A stretch of DNA of 64,000 nucleotides from Janthinobacterium sp. 64. Its GTDB lineage: Bacteria; Pseudomonadota; Gammaproteobacteria; Burkholderiales; Burkholderiaceae_D. This document shows, piece by piece, positions 18,075-26,639 of the stretch. Position 1 is the first letter of the stretch. Every line of letters starts with the position of its first letter. Under the pieces are notes generated by a model that was not told the origin of the DNA, made no database searches, and saw only the letters and a list, made by a program, of their open reading frames with translations. The stretch lies in the NCBI RefSeq assembly GCF_002813325.1, contig NZ_PHUG01000001.1:3968001-4032000 (forward strand), in the 5' to 3' direction. Made by a program: the position numbers and the translations under genes.

Positions 18075-19472
18075 TTATTTTTTTGGTGGCTGCATCATGT
18101 CCTTGGCGGCGCCCTGGTAATCCTTCATCAAGCCCATGAAGGCATCCTGCAAATGCCGGGCCGCATCCTGCGGCGGCGCGCCCGTGCGCCGCGCCAGGTC
18201 GAATTTATACGCATGGGCGGGGCTGTAGCCGGCCTGCGAAGCGGCGTCCAGCAGCACGCCGGCGCGTTTCAAAGAGGCCGGGTCACCCTTGACCATCAGC
18301 AATTCTGCCAGATAGGTCTGGGCAATGGGAAAATCTTTCGCGGCCGCCTTTTCCAGCCACTGCATGCCCGCCTTCGGCTGTTTGATGCCCGCATCGCCGC
18401 CGCCGATGCCATAGCCGAGGGCCGTCAGCGCCACCAGATCGCCGCCGCGCGCGCGCTTTTCCAGTTGCTGGCGGGGAAACGGGCGGGCCGCGATCTGCAT
18501 GCGGATTTCATAGTTGATGTCTTGCAGCACATTGCCTGGCCACACCTTGGCGCCCGGTGCGGCCGGCTTTTCCACCGCTGGCGCTGGCGCCGGGACCGGT
18601 GCGCGCACACCGCCCTGGCCTTGCGCGCCGGCCAGCACGCCTGGCGTTGCCTGGCTGACGCCCTTGCCGCTGCCCATGTTCAGCACCAGGCGCGCCGACG
18701 TTTCGCCAAACGACACGCGGGGCTTTTGCACGTCGTGCGTCATGGCGGCCACCCGTGCCGCCACTTGCGAGAACACGTCGCCCATCGGCAAACCGGGCGC
18801 ATCGAGCGCGTCGAGCAGGGCGCTCGTGTACGGGCTGTTGCGCGAATCGGGCGACCAGAAATCGCGCGCCAGAGCGCCGGGACCGGCCGAATAGGCGATC
18901 ACCACGCCGCGTGGCGCTTGCGTGTCGGCAAAGCCGTGGCTGGCCGCATTGCCGCCGCCAGGAAGCACCACGGCGCCGCCGCGCGTATATTCCTGGCGGC
19001 AAGCGTCGAGGATCAGCACGGCGCCGCGCGCGCCCGTGCGCTGCAAATCGCCTGCCAGGCTGGAGACGGACACGCCCTGGGCGGCGATGGCAGCCGCACT
19101 GAGCGCATTCATGTTGGCGCCCAGCGGCAGCACATAGTTCGCTTCGCCCGCCTGCGCGCCGTGGCCCGCGTAAAACACGAGGGCGATATCGGCGCCGCGC
19201 GCCTGCGTGGAAAACTCGGCCGACGCCTTTTGCAGCTGCTGCGCATTGATGTCCGTGCGCAACAGCACTTCAAAGCCCAGGCGGCGCAGGCGCTCGGCCA
19301 TAGCGCGCGCATCGTTCACGGGATTCAATAGAGGCTGCGGATAGGCCGCATTGCCGATCACCAGGGCGATGCGCTTGCCGGGGCCGCTGGCGGCGTTGCC
19401 TACGGCCGCTTGCACGACGTTAGCGCAGAGTAGAAAGATGAAGCTCAAAAACAGGGGAATCAGGCGATGCAT
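18075..19472 (-). CDS. Exported caspase-like (peptidase C14) protein with C-terminal Sel1/TPR-like repeats
   Basis: A 465-residue protein with a signal peptide ending NVVQA (cleavage near residue 22). The caspase fold follows: KRIALVIGNAAYP opens it, His104 lies in FYAGHGAQ and Cys158 in LILDACRQ, the intact His/Cys dyad of clan CD peptidases. A Pro/Ala linker (about 280-305) leads to Sel1/TPR-like repeats (TALGYGIGGGDAG, GMQWLEKAAAKDFPIAQ). Caspase-like enzymes cut after specific Arg/Lys or Asp residues. Export places this one in the periplasm. It is divergent from an ECF-sigma-like/anti-sigma-like gene pair with a 72-bp shared promoter region, suggesting joint control. Confidence 0.88.
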   Translation of the reverse strand: MHRLIPLFLSFIFLLCANVVQAAVGNAASGPGKRIALVIGNAAYPQPLLNPVNDARAMAERLRRLGFEVLLRTDINAQQLQKASAEFSTQARGADIALVFYAGHGAQAGEANYVLPLGANMNALSAAAIAAQGVSVSSLAGDLQRTGARGAVLILDACRQEYTRGGAVVLPGGGNAASHGFADTQAPRGVVIAYSAGPGALARDFWSPDSRNSPYTSALLDALDAPGLPMGDVFSQVAARVAAMTHDVQKPRVSFGETSARLVLNMGSGKGVSQATPGVLAGAQGQGGVRAPVPAPAPAVEKPAAPGAKVWPGNVLQDINYEIRMQIAARPFPRQQLEKRARGGDLVALTALGYGIGGGDAGIKQPKAGMQWLEKAAAKDFPIAQTYLAELLMVKGDPASLKRAGVLLDAASQAGYSPAHAYKFDLARRTGAPPQDAARHLQDAFMGLMKDYQGAAKDMMQPPKK

Positions 19473-19544
19473 CGGCGTCTCTGGAATTGTCGTGAAAGTA
19501 ACAAAAGTTAGCGATTTTTACTGTGATATGAGAAAATTGCTTAA
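19473..19544. promoter_or_regulatory. Divergent promoter region of the caspase-like and sigma-like genes
   Basis: Only 72 bp separate the two start codons. On the + strand GGAATT (19483-19488) resembles the -35 element of ECF-type promoters, with AAGTTA about 16 bases later. The match to an ECF promoter is weak, and the -10 is uncertain. Confidence 0.35.
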
Positions 19545-20423
19545 ATGCATTTTACCTTACTGACAAGTTTCTCTTGTCTGGCCAGCGTATTGCTTGTTTG
19601 CCTGTGCGCCGCCGCCGGCCAGTGGCGCGCGCCACCCCAACACACGATCGGACCGGCTGTGCAATCGGAACAATTTGAACGGATTCATGCTTTCTGGACC
19701 CGCCGCCAGCAACTGACACAAGGCGAACTGGGCGAGTTTTACCAGCGCGTCATCGCTGCGCTGACCCCATGCCGCCCGCGCGAGGCGGCATCGCTCGGTG
19801 ATTCCCTGGCCGATTTGCGCCACCAGTTCTTCATCGAAAAAGTCCTGCACGGCGACAGCGACGCGGCGCCCCACCACGTCGGTGCTTTGTTCCTGTACTT
19901 CAAGCGCTTCATCATCGACCAGCTGCGCAAGCAGCGTAATGACGAAGATGCTGATGCGCAAGAGGGCTGCGACTTGCCGGCGCCCGACGCGTATGCCGAA
20001 CCGCTGCGCGACTACCAGCTGACGCCGCAGCAGGTGCGCGAAGCGGCCGACAGTTTTATTACCACCTTGCCGCGTGACTTGATCTTGCTGCTGCGCCATT
20101 GCGGCTGCGGCGGCATGCCCGTCAAGGAACTGACCGAGCAGATCGCCTCCGCGCATTACCACGGCGGAAAATTAGGCCTGGTGCACAGGCAGAAGGGTGA
20201 GGCGGACAGCGCCGGTCGCCAGATCGTCGAACCGGCCCACCGCGCCACCTTGCTGGGCAGCTGGGTCTTGACCCTGCTCAAGCTGCGCGTGGGCGATGTC
20301 TTGACCGCGCGCGATATGCAGGCGGCGCAAATAGTTTTGGATATCTTGTGCCTGGCCGCGTTATCCCTGCACACGGACCCCGCGTCCACCCACCCGAACC
20401 CTGATGAAAGGCCACCGGCATGA
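19545..20423 (+). CDS. ECF sigma-70-like protein (tentative)
   Basis: A 292-residue protein. The segment around residues 85-135, with RHQFFIEKVL and ALFLYFKRFIIDQLRKQR, has the spacing and charge of sigma region 2 (helix ending in D-x-L-R-K). Residues 160-215 (TLPRDLILLLRH, MPVKELTEQIAS) are compatible with a degenerate region 4. Support comes from the next gene, which overlaps it by 4 bp (ATGA) and has an anti-sigma-like C-terminus. The ATG at 19545 gives an odd hydrophobic N-terminus (TSFSCLASVLLVCLCAAA); a GTG at 19659 would remove it and may be the true start. It could also be an unrelated helical protein. Confidence 0.5.
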   Translation: MHFTLLTSFSCLASVLLVCLCAAAGQWRAPPQHTIGPAVQSEQFERIHAFWTRRQQLTQGELGEFYQRVIAALTPCRPREAASLGDSLADLRHQFFIEKVLHGDSDAAPHHVGALFLYFKRFIIDQLRKQRNDEDADAQEGCDLPAPDAYAEPLRDYQLTPQQVREAADSFITTLPRDLILLLRHCGCGGMPVKELTEQIASAHYHGGKLGLVHRQKGEADSAGRQIVEPAHRATLLGSWVLTLLKLRVGDVLTARDMQAAQIVLDILCLAALSLHTDPASTHPNPDERPPA

Positions 20424-21457
20424 CTGCATTGACGCCCTCGCTGGCCATCGTTGCCGCGCGCCTGCCATCGCCCCCGTCGTCCGCCGAATTGCTGGACGCG
20501 GATGTGAGCGGCACTACCCCTGACTGGCGCGGCATTGCCGTGCCAGAACACTTGCTGCAGCGTTTCGAGCGCCGCAGCGATGCGGCGCCCTTGGCCGCGC
20601 GGCCCATCGCGGGCGGGCAGATTCATTTGCTGGCGCGCCGTCCCGGCTTTGGCGCCGTGCTGCTCGACGCCTGGGACAGCTCGCGGCAGCGCTGGCGCGG
20701 CTGGCTCGTCACGCCGGACGCATCGTATGCGGATGCCTGCGGCCTCGTGGTCGAAGAGCGCGACGCGCCCGCCGACCCGCGCGCGGGCCTGGTGCTGTGC
20801 GATATGCCCGTGAGCCTGGCCGTGACGGACCTGGGCGCCTGCCTGGGCGTGTTCAGCCAGGAGCGCCTGCAGGCGGCGCGCTGGCTGGAGCGGCATGGCC
20901 GCGCGAATGCCGCTACGGCGGCGCCCGGCCTGATCGCCCGCGTGGCCTTGCCCGGCGACGATTACGCCTTGACGGGCACGCCGCTGTCGAGCGAACTGGG
21001 CAAGGATGGCCGCGTGGCGTACCGGCAATTGCTGCGCCAGGGGCTGCAGCAGTTGCAGATCGCCTCGGCCGATGCCGCTGCGCCACAGACGGCGGTGCCG
21101 ATCACCACGCCGATGCGGGCGGCCAATGCAAACCGCTGGCTGAAGCTCGTCACGGCCGTGGCCGCCAGCGTGATGGTGGTGCAATCGGCGTGGCTGTTCC
21201 TGCCGAAAGATCAGGCCGTGGTCGGCAATGCGGAGTTCCGCAACGGCGGCAGCGGCGTCGAGACGGGTGTGCGCACGCGCGTGCTGTTCCGCGCCGAGGC
21301 TAGCGAGGCGGAAATCCGCACGTGGCTGCAGCGCGAGCAGCTGGAAATCGTCGCCGGACCGGACACCCTGGGCGCCTTCACCGTGCTGTCGCGCAACCGC
21401 CAGAAAGTCTTGCCGCCACCGGGTCCGGGCAATCCGCTGGCCGTCATCAATCCCTGA
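20420..21457 (+). CDS. Single-TM protein with anti-sigma-like C-terminal domain (tentative)
   Basis: A 345-residue protein with no signal peptide and one membrane segment at about residues 241-261. The C-terminal segment (RVLFRAEASEAEIRTWL, then EIVAGPDTLGAFTVLS) resembles the sensor tail of membrane anti-sigma factors: a strand, a helix, then GP...GxF. The N-terminal 240 residues would be cytoplasmic; I do not recognise them, and no zinc-binding HxxxCxxC motif is present. Its start overlaps the sigma-like gene by 4 bp. I infer that it holds the sigma-like protein at the membrane and that its periplasmic tail receives a signal. Confidence 0.5.
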   Translation: MTALTPSLAIVAARLPSPPSSAELLDADVSGTTPDWRGIAVPEHLLQRFERRSDAAPLAARPIAGGQIHLLARRPGFGAVLLDAWDSSRQRWRGWLVTPDASYADACGLVVEERDAPADPRAGLVLCDMPVSLAVTDLGACLGVFSQERLQAARWLERHGRANAATAAPGLIARVALPGDDYALTGTPLSSELGKDGRVAYRQLLRQGLQQLQIASADAAAPQTAVPITTPMRAANANRWLKLVTAVAASVMVVQSAWLFLPKDQAVVGNAEFRNGGSGVETGVRTRVLFRAEASEAEIRTWLQREQLEIVAGPDTLGAFTVLSRNRQKVLPPPGPGNPLAVINP

Positions 21458-21484
21458 CCCAGAAATAAGAGAAAGTTATCAAGC

Positions 21485-22348
21485 ATGACAATGTATAAGA
21501 GTTTTGCATCCGCGCACTGGCGCAAGTTGATCGCCGGCGTGGCCGCCGGTGTCCTGTTGACGGGCTGCGCCATGACGCCGAACGGCCGTGGCGGCGTGTT
21601 GATGGGGCTCGATACGGCTGAGCTGTTCGGCACGCCGATTTCCACCTTCCGCCTGCGCGATGGCACGGAAGGTACTTTGCGCAAGGATCCGCAGGGCAAG
21701 TATTCGATCAAGCTGTCGCAGGCGTTTCGCGTCGTGCCGCTGGCCAATGCGATTACGGCGCGCGTGGCGAGGGTGGAAAACGTGGGCGAGCGCACCGTGG
21801 TGATCGTGGAAACCCAGGAGCGCGGCTGCGCCTACCGCTATGAAGTGCTGGCCTTCCAGGGCACGGACGTGCTGCAGTGGACGGTCGGCAATTGCAAGGA
21901 CCGCCCCCGCGTGGACCTGGCGGCCGATGGAAAATCGCTGAATATCGACTTTCCCAACTACAACCGCCTGTCGCGCATGATCTACACGGACAACCGCCTG
22001 CTCAACGCCAGCGTGGCCGTGCCGCCCGGCGTCGATACGCGCGCCCAGCCGTTTGCCGACGATGCCTTGCGCGGCACGGGTCCCGCCATCGTCACCGTGC
22101 CTGGGAGCGGCAACGATAGCGGCCGCGTGATCCCGGCCCCGCCGGCAGCCGCTCCGGCGCCTGCCGCCGCGCCGAAAACGGGCAGCCGCGCCAGCGCCAG
22201 GGCACGCCGCCAGGAACCATCCGCCAGGTCGGCAACGCCCGCCGCCATCAGCCTGCCCGCGCCGCGTGCCGCAGCGGCTGCCCCTGCGGCGCCGATGATC
22301 TTCCAGGCCGAAGAGATCAAGCCCGTCGTCATCGATTTGAGGAAATAA
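21485..22348 (+). CDS. Hypothetical lipoprotein with Ala/Pro-rich C-terminal region
   Basis: A 287-residue protein with an N-terminal membrane signal and lipobox LLTGC. Residues 35-170 are a folded domain with strand-rich text (TVVIVETQERGCAYRYEV). Residues 180-270 are low-complexity Ala/Pro/Arg, a typical periplasm-spanning linker. Two ATGs are available at 21485 and 21491. It follows the anti-sigma-like gene by 27 bp, and its stop is 1 bp before the next start, so it belongs to the same operon. I do not recognise the family. Confidence 0.65.
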   Translation: MTMYKSFASAHWRKLIAGVAAGVLLTGCAMTPNGRGGVLMGLDTAELFGTPISTFRLRDGTEGTLRKDPQGKYSIKLSQAFRVVPLANAITARVARVENVGERTVVIVETQERGCAYRYEVLAFQGTDVLQWTVGNCKDRPRVDLAADGKSLNIDFPNYNRLSRMIYTDNRLLNASVAVPPGVDTRAQPFADDALRGTGPAIVTVPGSGNDSGRVIPAPPAAAPAPAAAPKTGSRASARARRQEPSARSATPAAISLPAPRAAAAAPAAPMIFQAEEIKPVVIDLRK

Positions 22349-22349
22349 G

Positions 22350-23990
22350 ATGGCCGCGAGTTTGCGCAGTCTGCAAATCCGGCAGACCTTGATCCTGATC
22401 GTCCTGACGATCATTTACCTGTGCTTCGAGCTGGGCTTCAATGCCCGCTTGCTCGACGTGGTGGGCGGCGACGTCAAGCCGCACGACGTGGAAGGCGTGG
22501 AATTCTATGGCCGCAGCCTGTCGGGCATCGCCGCCGCGCTGGTGGTGCTGCAGCTGATGTGGCGCCGCCGCCTGAAGAACAATGGCAGCGGCCCCAGCTG
22601 GAAAAAGATCCTCTTTTGCTGCGTCGCCACGGCGGCGGTCGTGTTCGGCATTTTGAAGACCACGGTCACGGTGCTGGTCGAAACGCGCGATGCGCAATTT
22701 CGCCGCCTGGCCTTCAACACGACATTGATGCAGCGCTCGCTGGTGGGCGGCAGCCTGCAATTGCAGGGCCTGGTCGATGATGCCACCCTGTTCGCCAAGC
22801 CCGAAGGCAAGGCTTTTCTGGCGCTGTTTCCCTTCCTGGCCGTCTCGGTGGGCCACCTCGATGAGCGCATGGAGCCGGCCAAGGAGCAGTTGATCAATTT
22901 TAATGTCCGCAAGATCGCCGGCGGCGCGGCCGGTTACTATGACAAGTATCAGAAGGCGATTGGCGAAGTGCACGACAAGTGGAAATTGTATTCGGGAATG
23001 ATTCCCGACGACGATGCGGGCTTGCGCCAGCAGCAGGAAACGGCGTGGAACGATTACCGGCAAAGCCTGTCGCGCCATGGCTGGCAGCCGCATTCCGTGC
23101 CGGCGCGGCGCAAGGCGGCCGTCGTCAACAATGTGCGCAAGAAAGTGCCGGTGTCGGCCAACTGGCATCCGGCCGACCAGTTGAGCTTCCGCGCCGCCGT
23201 CAAGCGCCGCTATGCGTCGGAAGCGGCCAGCAAAGGCTTGAGCATCAAGGGCGAGCGCATTCCGCCTGGCTTGTCCTTCCCCGCCTTCGTCGCGCGCCCC
23301 GGTATCCAGGCCGTGTTGCGCGACGGGCCGGACGGCGGCGATGGCAGCGAAGCGAGCAAGGGCTTGCGTTTGCCGAAAGGCGCCGTGGTGCAGGAGGCGT
23401 ATGCGAGTCCCGCCGAGTTCAGCCGCCTGTTCGACCAGTTCGCCGCGCGCCAGACGGCGGAAAAACTGGTGGAATACCGTGCCAGCCGCAGTGACTTCGA
23501 AGTGGGCGGCAAGTATTTTGAAGAGGGCAAGGAAGCGGCGCGCGCGGCCATCGTGCCGCCCGTCGCCCTGTTTTTCTCCTTGTTGGGTGCCATCGGCCAC
23601 TTCTCGAAACTGCTGTACCTGATCGCCACGGTGGGCTTGCTGGTGCTGGCGGCGCGCCGCGGCGAGCAGGCGGGCGCCGATGGCCAGCTGAGCCGCCGCT
23701 CCGCCTGGATCGCCACGGGCGTGCTGGCCGGCGCTTTCCTCGGCACTTGGGGTATCTTGTCCCTGCTCGACAACAACGTCACGAAGAGCGACTTGTTCCG
23801 CCAGATGCTGGACTGGAACCGCCAGGCCGCCGACGACAGCACGCGCTGGCAAATTGCCGGCAAGGGTTTGCTGGCCAATATCACGCACGTCGTGGCGGTG
23901 GGGCAGGGCTATAGCTACCCCGTCAACGAAGCGATCCGCATCAATATTTTGCAGGGAATCGAATATGGTTATCACCCGCAACAAAAATAA
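22350..23990 (+). CDS. Hypothetical large membrane protein
   Basis: A 546-residue protein with three N-terminal hydrophobic segments (about 12-33, 55-71, 86-108), a long hydrophilic middle of roughly 280 residues (110-395) and two C-terminal segments (about 400-437 and 455-478). The middle region is rich in Lys/Arg and Gln and has no motif I recognise. The ATG follows the lipoprotein stop directly, with GAGGAAATAAG as ribosome site. The 3' end overlaps the next gene by 26 bp. The layout suggests a large soluble domain held between two membrane anchors, such as a sensor or channel. Confidence 0.65.
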   Translation: MAASLRSLQIRQTLILIVLTIIYLCFELGFNARLLDVVGGDVKPHDVEGVEFYGRSLSGIAAALVVLQLMWRRRLKNNGSGPSWKKILFCCVATAAVVFGILKTTVTVLVETRDAQFRRLAFNTTLMQRSLVGGSLQLQGLVDDATLFAKPEGKAFLALFPFLAVSVGHLDERMEPAKEQLINFNVRKIAGGAAGYYDKYQKAIGEVHDKWKLYSGMIPDDDAGLRQQQETAWNDYRQSLSRHGWQPHSVPARRKAAVVNNVRKKVPVSANWHPADQLSFRAAVKRRYASEAASKGLSIKGERIPPGLSFPAFVARPGIQAVLRDGPDGGDGSEASKGLRLPKGAVVQEAYASPAEFSRLFDQFAARQTAEKLVEYRASRSDFEVGGKYFEEGKEAARAAIVPPVALFFSLLGAIGHFSKLLYLIATVGLLVLAARRGEQAGADGQLSRRSAWIATGVLAGAFLGTWGILSLLDNNVTKSDLFRQMLDWNRQAADDSTRWQIAGKGLLANITHVVAVGQGYSYPVNEAIRINILQGIEYGYHPQQK

Positions 23991-24876
23991 GGCGGCTGCC
24001 CTGGCCTTGCTGCTTTCCATGTTCAGCACGGCCGCGCAGGCGGACTGCCTGGGCATGAAGGTGCACGCCCACCGTGGCGCCGGCAATGCGCCGGAAAACT
24101 CGCTGAGCGCGCTGCGCAACACGTATTTCGGCACCTGGGACGGCGTCGAGACGGATTTGCAACTGCTGGGCGACGGCAGCTGGGTGGTGCACCACGATCT
24201 GCTGACGGGCAGAGTCGTCGACACGGGCTCGCCCCGTACCGTGAAGCAGTTGACGGCCGACGACTGGCGCGCCGCCAGCATGAAGAACCGTGGCGTGGCC
24301 ACGCCGGAAACGCCGCCGTTCGTCAGCGATGTTGCCGACCTGGCCACCGCTTTCCCGGCCAAAACCCTGAATGCGGAAATCAAGGACGTCGTGTCCTCGT
24401 GCGCGCCGATCGCCACTCTGGTGGGGCAGTTGCGCGCGAATATCAAGCACGGCAACTGGTTCTTGACGTCGGGCGTGCCGAACAACCTCGCTTGCGCGCG
24501 CCGTGCCGATCCGCAGGGTTACCTGGGTTTGCTCGTGTTTGACGCGCGCAATGCGCAGGCGGCCGGCGCGAACCGGATCAGCCGCTATATCGCGAAAAAT
24601 GCCCGCCCACCCAAGCTGGACAAGCCGTGGCTGCAGCGCGTGCAGCAGCAGATCGGCATGCCAACGGGCGTGCACGTCGATGCGCGCAGCCTGGACGCCA
24701 ATCCGAACCTGCTGGCCGACGCGGCCGGCCTGAACATGCCCGTCTTCGTGTATGCCGTCGATGGCGACTCGGCCCTGGCCGCCTCGCTGTTGCGGGCGCA
24801 GCAGCGCAGCCACCGCCTGCCCAGCGGCGTCATCCTTGACGGCAATCCCGAAACGTTTTGCGCGATGATGAAGTAA
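23965..24876 (+). CDS. Exported glycerophosphodiester phosphodiesterase-like protein
   Basis: A 303-residue protein with a signal peptide (ALALLLSMFSTAAQA). GDPD signatures are in place: HRGAGNAPENS with His36, Glu62 and Asp64 (VETDLQLLGDGSW) and His77 (VVHHD). GDPD enzymes hydrolyse glycerophosphodiesters to glycerol-3-phosphate and an alcohol; with export this would act on lipid head groups in the periplasm. The frame is open further up to 23854, but the ATG at 23965 is preferred because it follows GCAGGGAATC and gives a proper signal peptide. It then overlaps the upstream membrane-protein gene by 26 bp, implying coupling. Being in this operon hints that envelope lipid is part of the response. 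Confidence 0.8.
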   Translation: MVITRNKNKAAALALLLSMFSTAAQADCLGMKVHAHRGAGNAPENSLSALRNTYFGTWDGVETDLQLLGDGSWVVHHDLLTGRVVDTGSPRTVKQLTADDWRAASMKNRGVATPETPPFVSDVADLATAFPAKTLNAEIKDVVSSCAPIATLVGQLRANIKHGNWFLTSGVPNNLACARRADPQGYLGLLVFDARNAQAAGANRISRYIAKNARPPKLDKPWLQRVQQQIGMPTGVHVDARSLDANPNLLADAAGLNMPVFVYAVDGDSALAASLLRAQQRSHRLPSGVILDGNPETFCAMMK

Positions 24877-24900
24877 GCGCTTTCACCGAGAGACCACGCC

Positions 24901-25488
24901 ATGACCCTGCCAAACATCGCCCCCGCCGCAGCGCTAGCCCGTAGCGCCATTGGCGCCATGTTCTTTTCCCTGTTTGGCGGCCTGTGGGTGGCCGCCTGGT
25001 GCGTGCAGACGTATGGCGCGCATCCCTTGAGGTTGCTGCCGGTTGCCGCAATCACCGTCTTGCTGTTCATGCTGGCGTGGCGCCAGTTCCGCCGCCACAG
25101 GGCCGCGCATGCGGCGGCGGAACAATCGCCGCAGGCCAAACGCGTGGGCCGGCTGTTCAATATCGTGAACGCCGGGCAATGGATCGCCATCTTCATCGTC
25201 GGCAATATCTTGAAAAACATGGGCTTGCAGGCGTGGTTCATTCCTGCCGTCATCTTGATCGTGGGCTTGCATTTCTTTCCGCTGGCCTGGCTGTTCAAGG
25301 CGCGGCGCCACCTGGCCATCGGCATGGCGCTGTGCGTGTGGGCCATCGGCTATCCGCTGACCCTGCGCCATGGCCCCATCCATCCAGTCGGCTGCCTCGG
25401 TGCCGGCCTGATCCTGTGGGTGGCGGCCCTGTCCGCCGTGCGCGCCGGTTTTGCCGTGCAGCAGAACGCCTTGCAGCCCCAGAAATAG
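24901..25488 (+). CDS. Hypothetical small inner-membrane protein
   Basis: A 195-residue protein with about six hydrophobic segments: around 18-38, 44-60, 85-105, 113-130, 138-153 and 163-180. A charged cytoplasmic stretch (RQFRRHRAAHAAAEQ) lies between the second and third. No family is recognised. It lies 24 bp after the GDPD-like gene and may close that operon. A LacI-type operator and promoter of the next unit begin 90 bp further on. Confidence 0.65.
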   Translation: MTLPNIAPAAALARSAIGAMFFSLFGGLWVAAWCVQTYGAHPLRLLPVAAITVLLFMLAWRQFRRHRAAHAAAEQSPQAKRVGRLFNIVNAGQWIAIFIVGNILKNMGLQAWFIPAVILIVGLHFFPLAWLFKARRHLAIGMALCVWAIGYPLTLRHGPIHPVGCLGAGLILWVAALSAVRAGFAVQQNALQPQK

Positions 25489-25578
25489 CTTACCGACGGT
25501 CCGCGCAGGGCCGCTTTTTGCACAGTTTTTGCGCACCGCAGCATCAATAATGTTTGCATCGCGCGCGACACTGGCCTA

Positions 25579-25600
25579 TAAATGTAATCGATTACATTTA
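25579..25600. promoter_or_regulatory. Perfect 22-bp palindromic LacI-type operator
   Basis: Half-site TAAATGTAATC is followed directly by its exact reverse complement GATTACATTTA, with a central CG as in LacI/PurR-family operators. It sits 13 bp before the proposed start of the LacI regulator, so autoregulation and control of the downstream sugar operon are likely. Confidence 0.82.
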
Positions 25601-25613
25601 TGTGAAAAACCCC

Positions 25614-26639
25614 ATGCCGCCAGCCGTCCCGTCTTCTTTGCCGACAGAAACCGTCTCCATCAGCGCCGTCGCCGCGCATGCGGGGGTGTCGGTGGCTACC
25701 GTCTCGCGCGTGATGAACGAGCAGGCCGGGGTGCGGGCGCCCACGCGCGACAAGGTGCTCGCTTCCGTGGCCGCGCTCGGCTACCGCATGAACCACCTGG
25801 CACGCAGCCTGCGCACGGCCGAGAGCCGCATGCTCTTGACCATGGTGCCCGACGTGGGCAACCCGTTTTATGCGCAGATCGTGCGCGGCATCGATACGGT
25901 GGCGCGCGAACACGGTTACTTTGTGCTGCTGTGCGATACGGGCGCCGACGCGGGCCGCGAACGCTCGTATTTCGACTTGCTGCGCATGCACCGCGCCGAC
26001 GGCGCCATTTGCCTCGACCCGGACACGGTGCAGCATGCCTTGTCGCATGAATCCGTCAGCCTGCCATGGGTGGCGTGCTGCGAATTTGACCCCGCCGTGG
26101 CCGTGCCCTATGTCGGCATCGACAATCACCGCGCCGCCTCCGACGCCGTCGCGCATCTGCTGTCGCGCGGCCATACGCGCATCGGCCTGATCAACTCCGA
26201 TGAACGCTATCTGTATGCGCGGCAACGCCAGCAAGGCTATCTGGACACCCTGGCTGCCGCCGGCCTGCCCGTGCAGCCGCAGTGGGTGCACACAGTGCAA
26301 AGCCTCGATTACGAAGCGGGCACGGCCGCCACCTTGCGCATGATGGCGCAGCCCGACGCGCCGACGGCCATCTTTGCCGTCTCCGACACCCTGGCCATTG
26401 GCGTGCTGAGCGCGCTGCGCCAACTGAACAAGCGCGTGCCCGAAGACGTGGCCGTGATCGGCTTCGACGATATCGCCATCGCCGCGCAGATCAATCCGGG
26501 CTTGACCACGATTGCCCAGCCGATGCGCGAACTGGGCGAGACGGCGGCGCGATTATTGCTGCAGCGTTTGGCGAACCCGGCAGCCAGCGTGCCCGGTGTG
26601 CTGCTGCAACACCAATTAATTTTGCGAGGGAGTGCATAG
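25614..26639 (+). CDS. LacI-family transcriptional regulator of the second sugar locus
   Basis: A 341-residue LacI-type repressor. The helix-turn-helix is at about residues 16-37 (VAAHAGVSVATVSRVMNE), followed by the hinge helix region and a ribose-binding-fold effector domain ending in the usual IDDIAIAAQINPGLTTI text. The frame is open up to 25554, but a start there would place the 22-bp operator inside the gene; the ATG at 25614 (or GTG 25602) is more sensible. The last base of its stop is the first base of the next gene's GTG, so regulator and transporter form one operon. Confidence 0.85.
   Translation: MPPAVPSSLPTETVSISAVAAHAGVSVATVSRVMNEQAGVRAPTRDKVLASVAALGYRMNHLARSLRTAESRMLLTMVPDVGNPFYAQIVRGIDTVAREHGYFVLLCDTGADAGRERSYFDLLRMHRADGAICLDPDTVQHALSHESVSLPWVACCEFDPAVAVPYVGIDNHRAASDAVAHLLSRGHTRIGLINSDERYLYARQRQQGYLDTLAAAGLPVQPQWVHTVQSLDYEAGTAATLRMMAQPDAPTAIFAVSDTLAIGVLSALRQLNKRVPEDVAVIGFDDIAIAAQINPGLTTIAQPMRELGETAARLLLQRLANPAASVPGVLLQHQLILRGSA

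Noticed and set aside
19483..19510. ECF-type promoter as a firm call
   Set aside because: Only the -35-like GGAATT is suggestive; the -10 does not match well, so it is kept only as a weak regulatory note.
22329..24485. 718-codon open frame on the - strand
   Set aside because: Opposes the membrane protein and GDPD-like gene; Gln/His/Arg/Ala-rich and without motifs.
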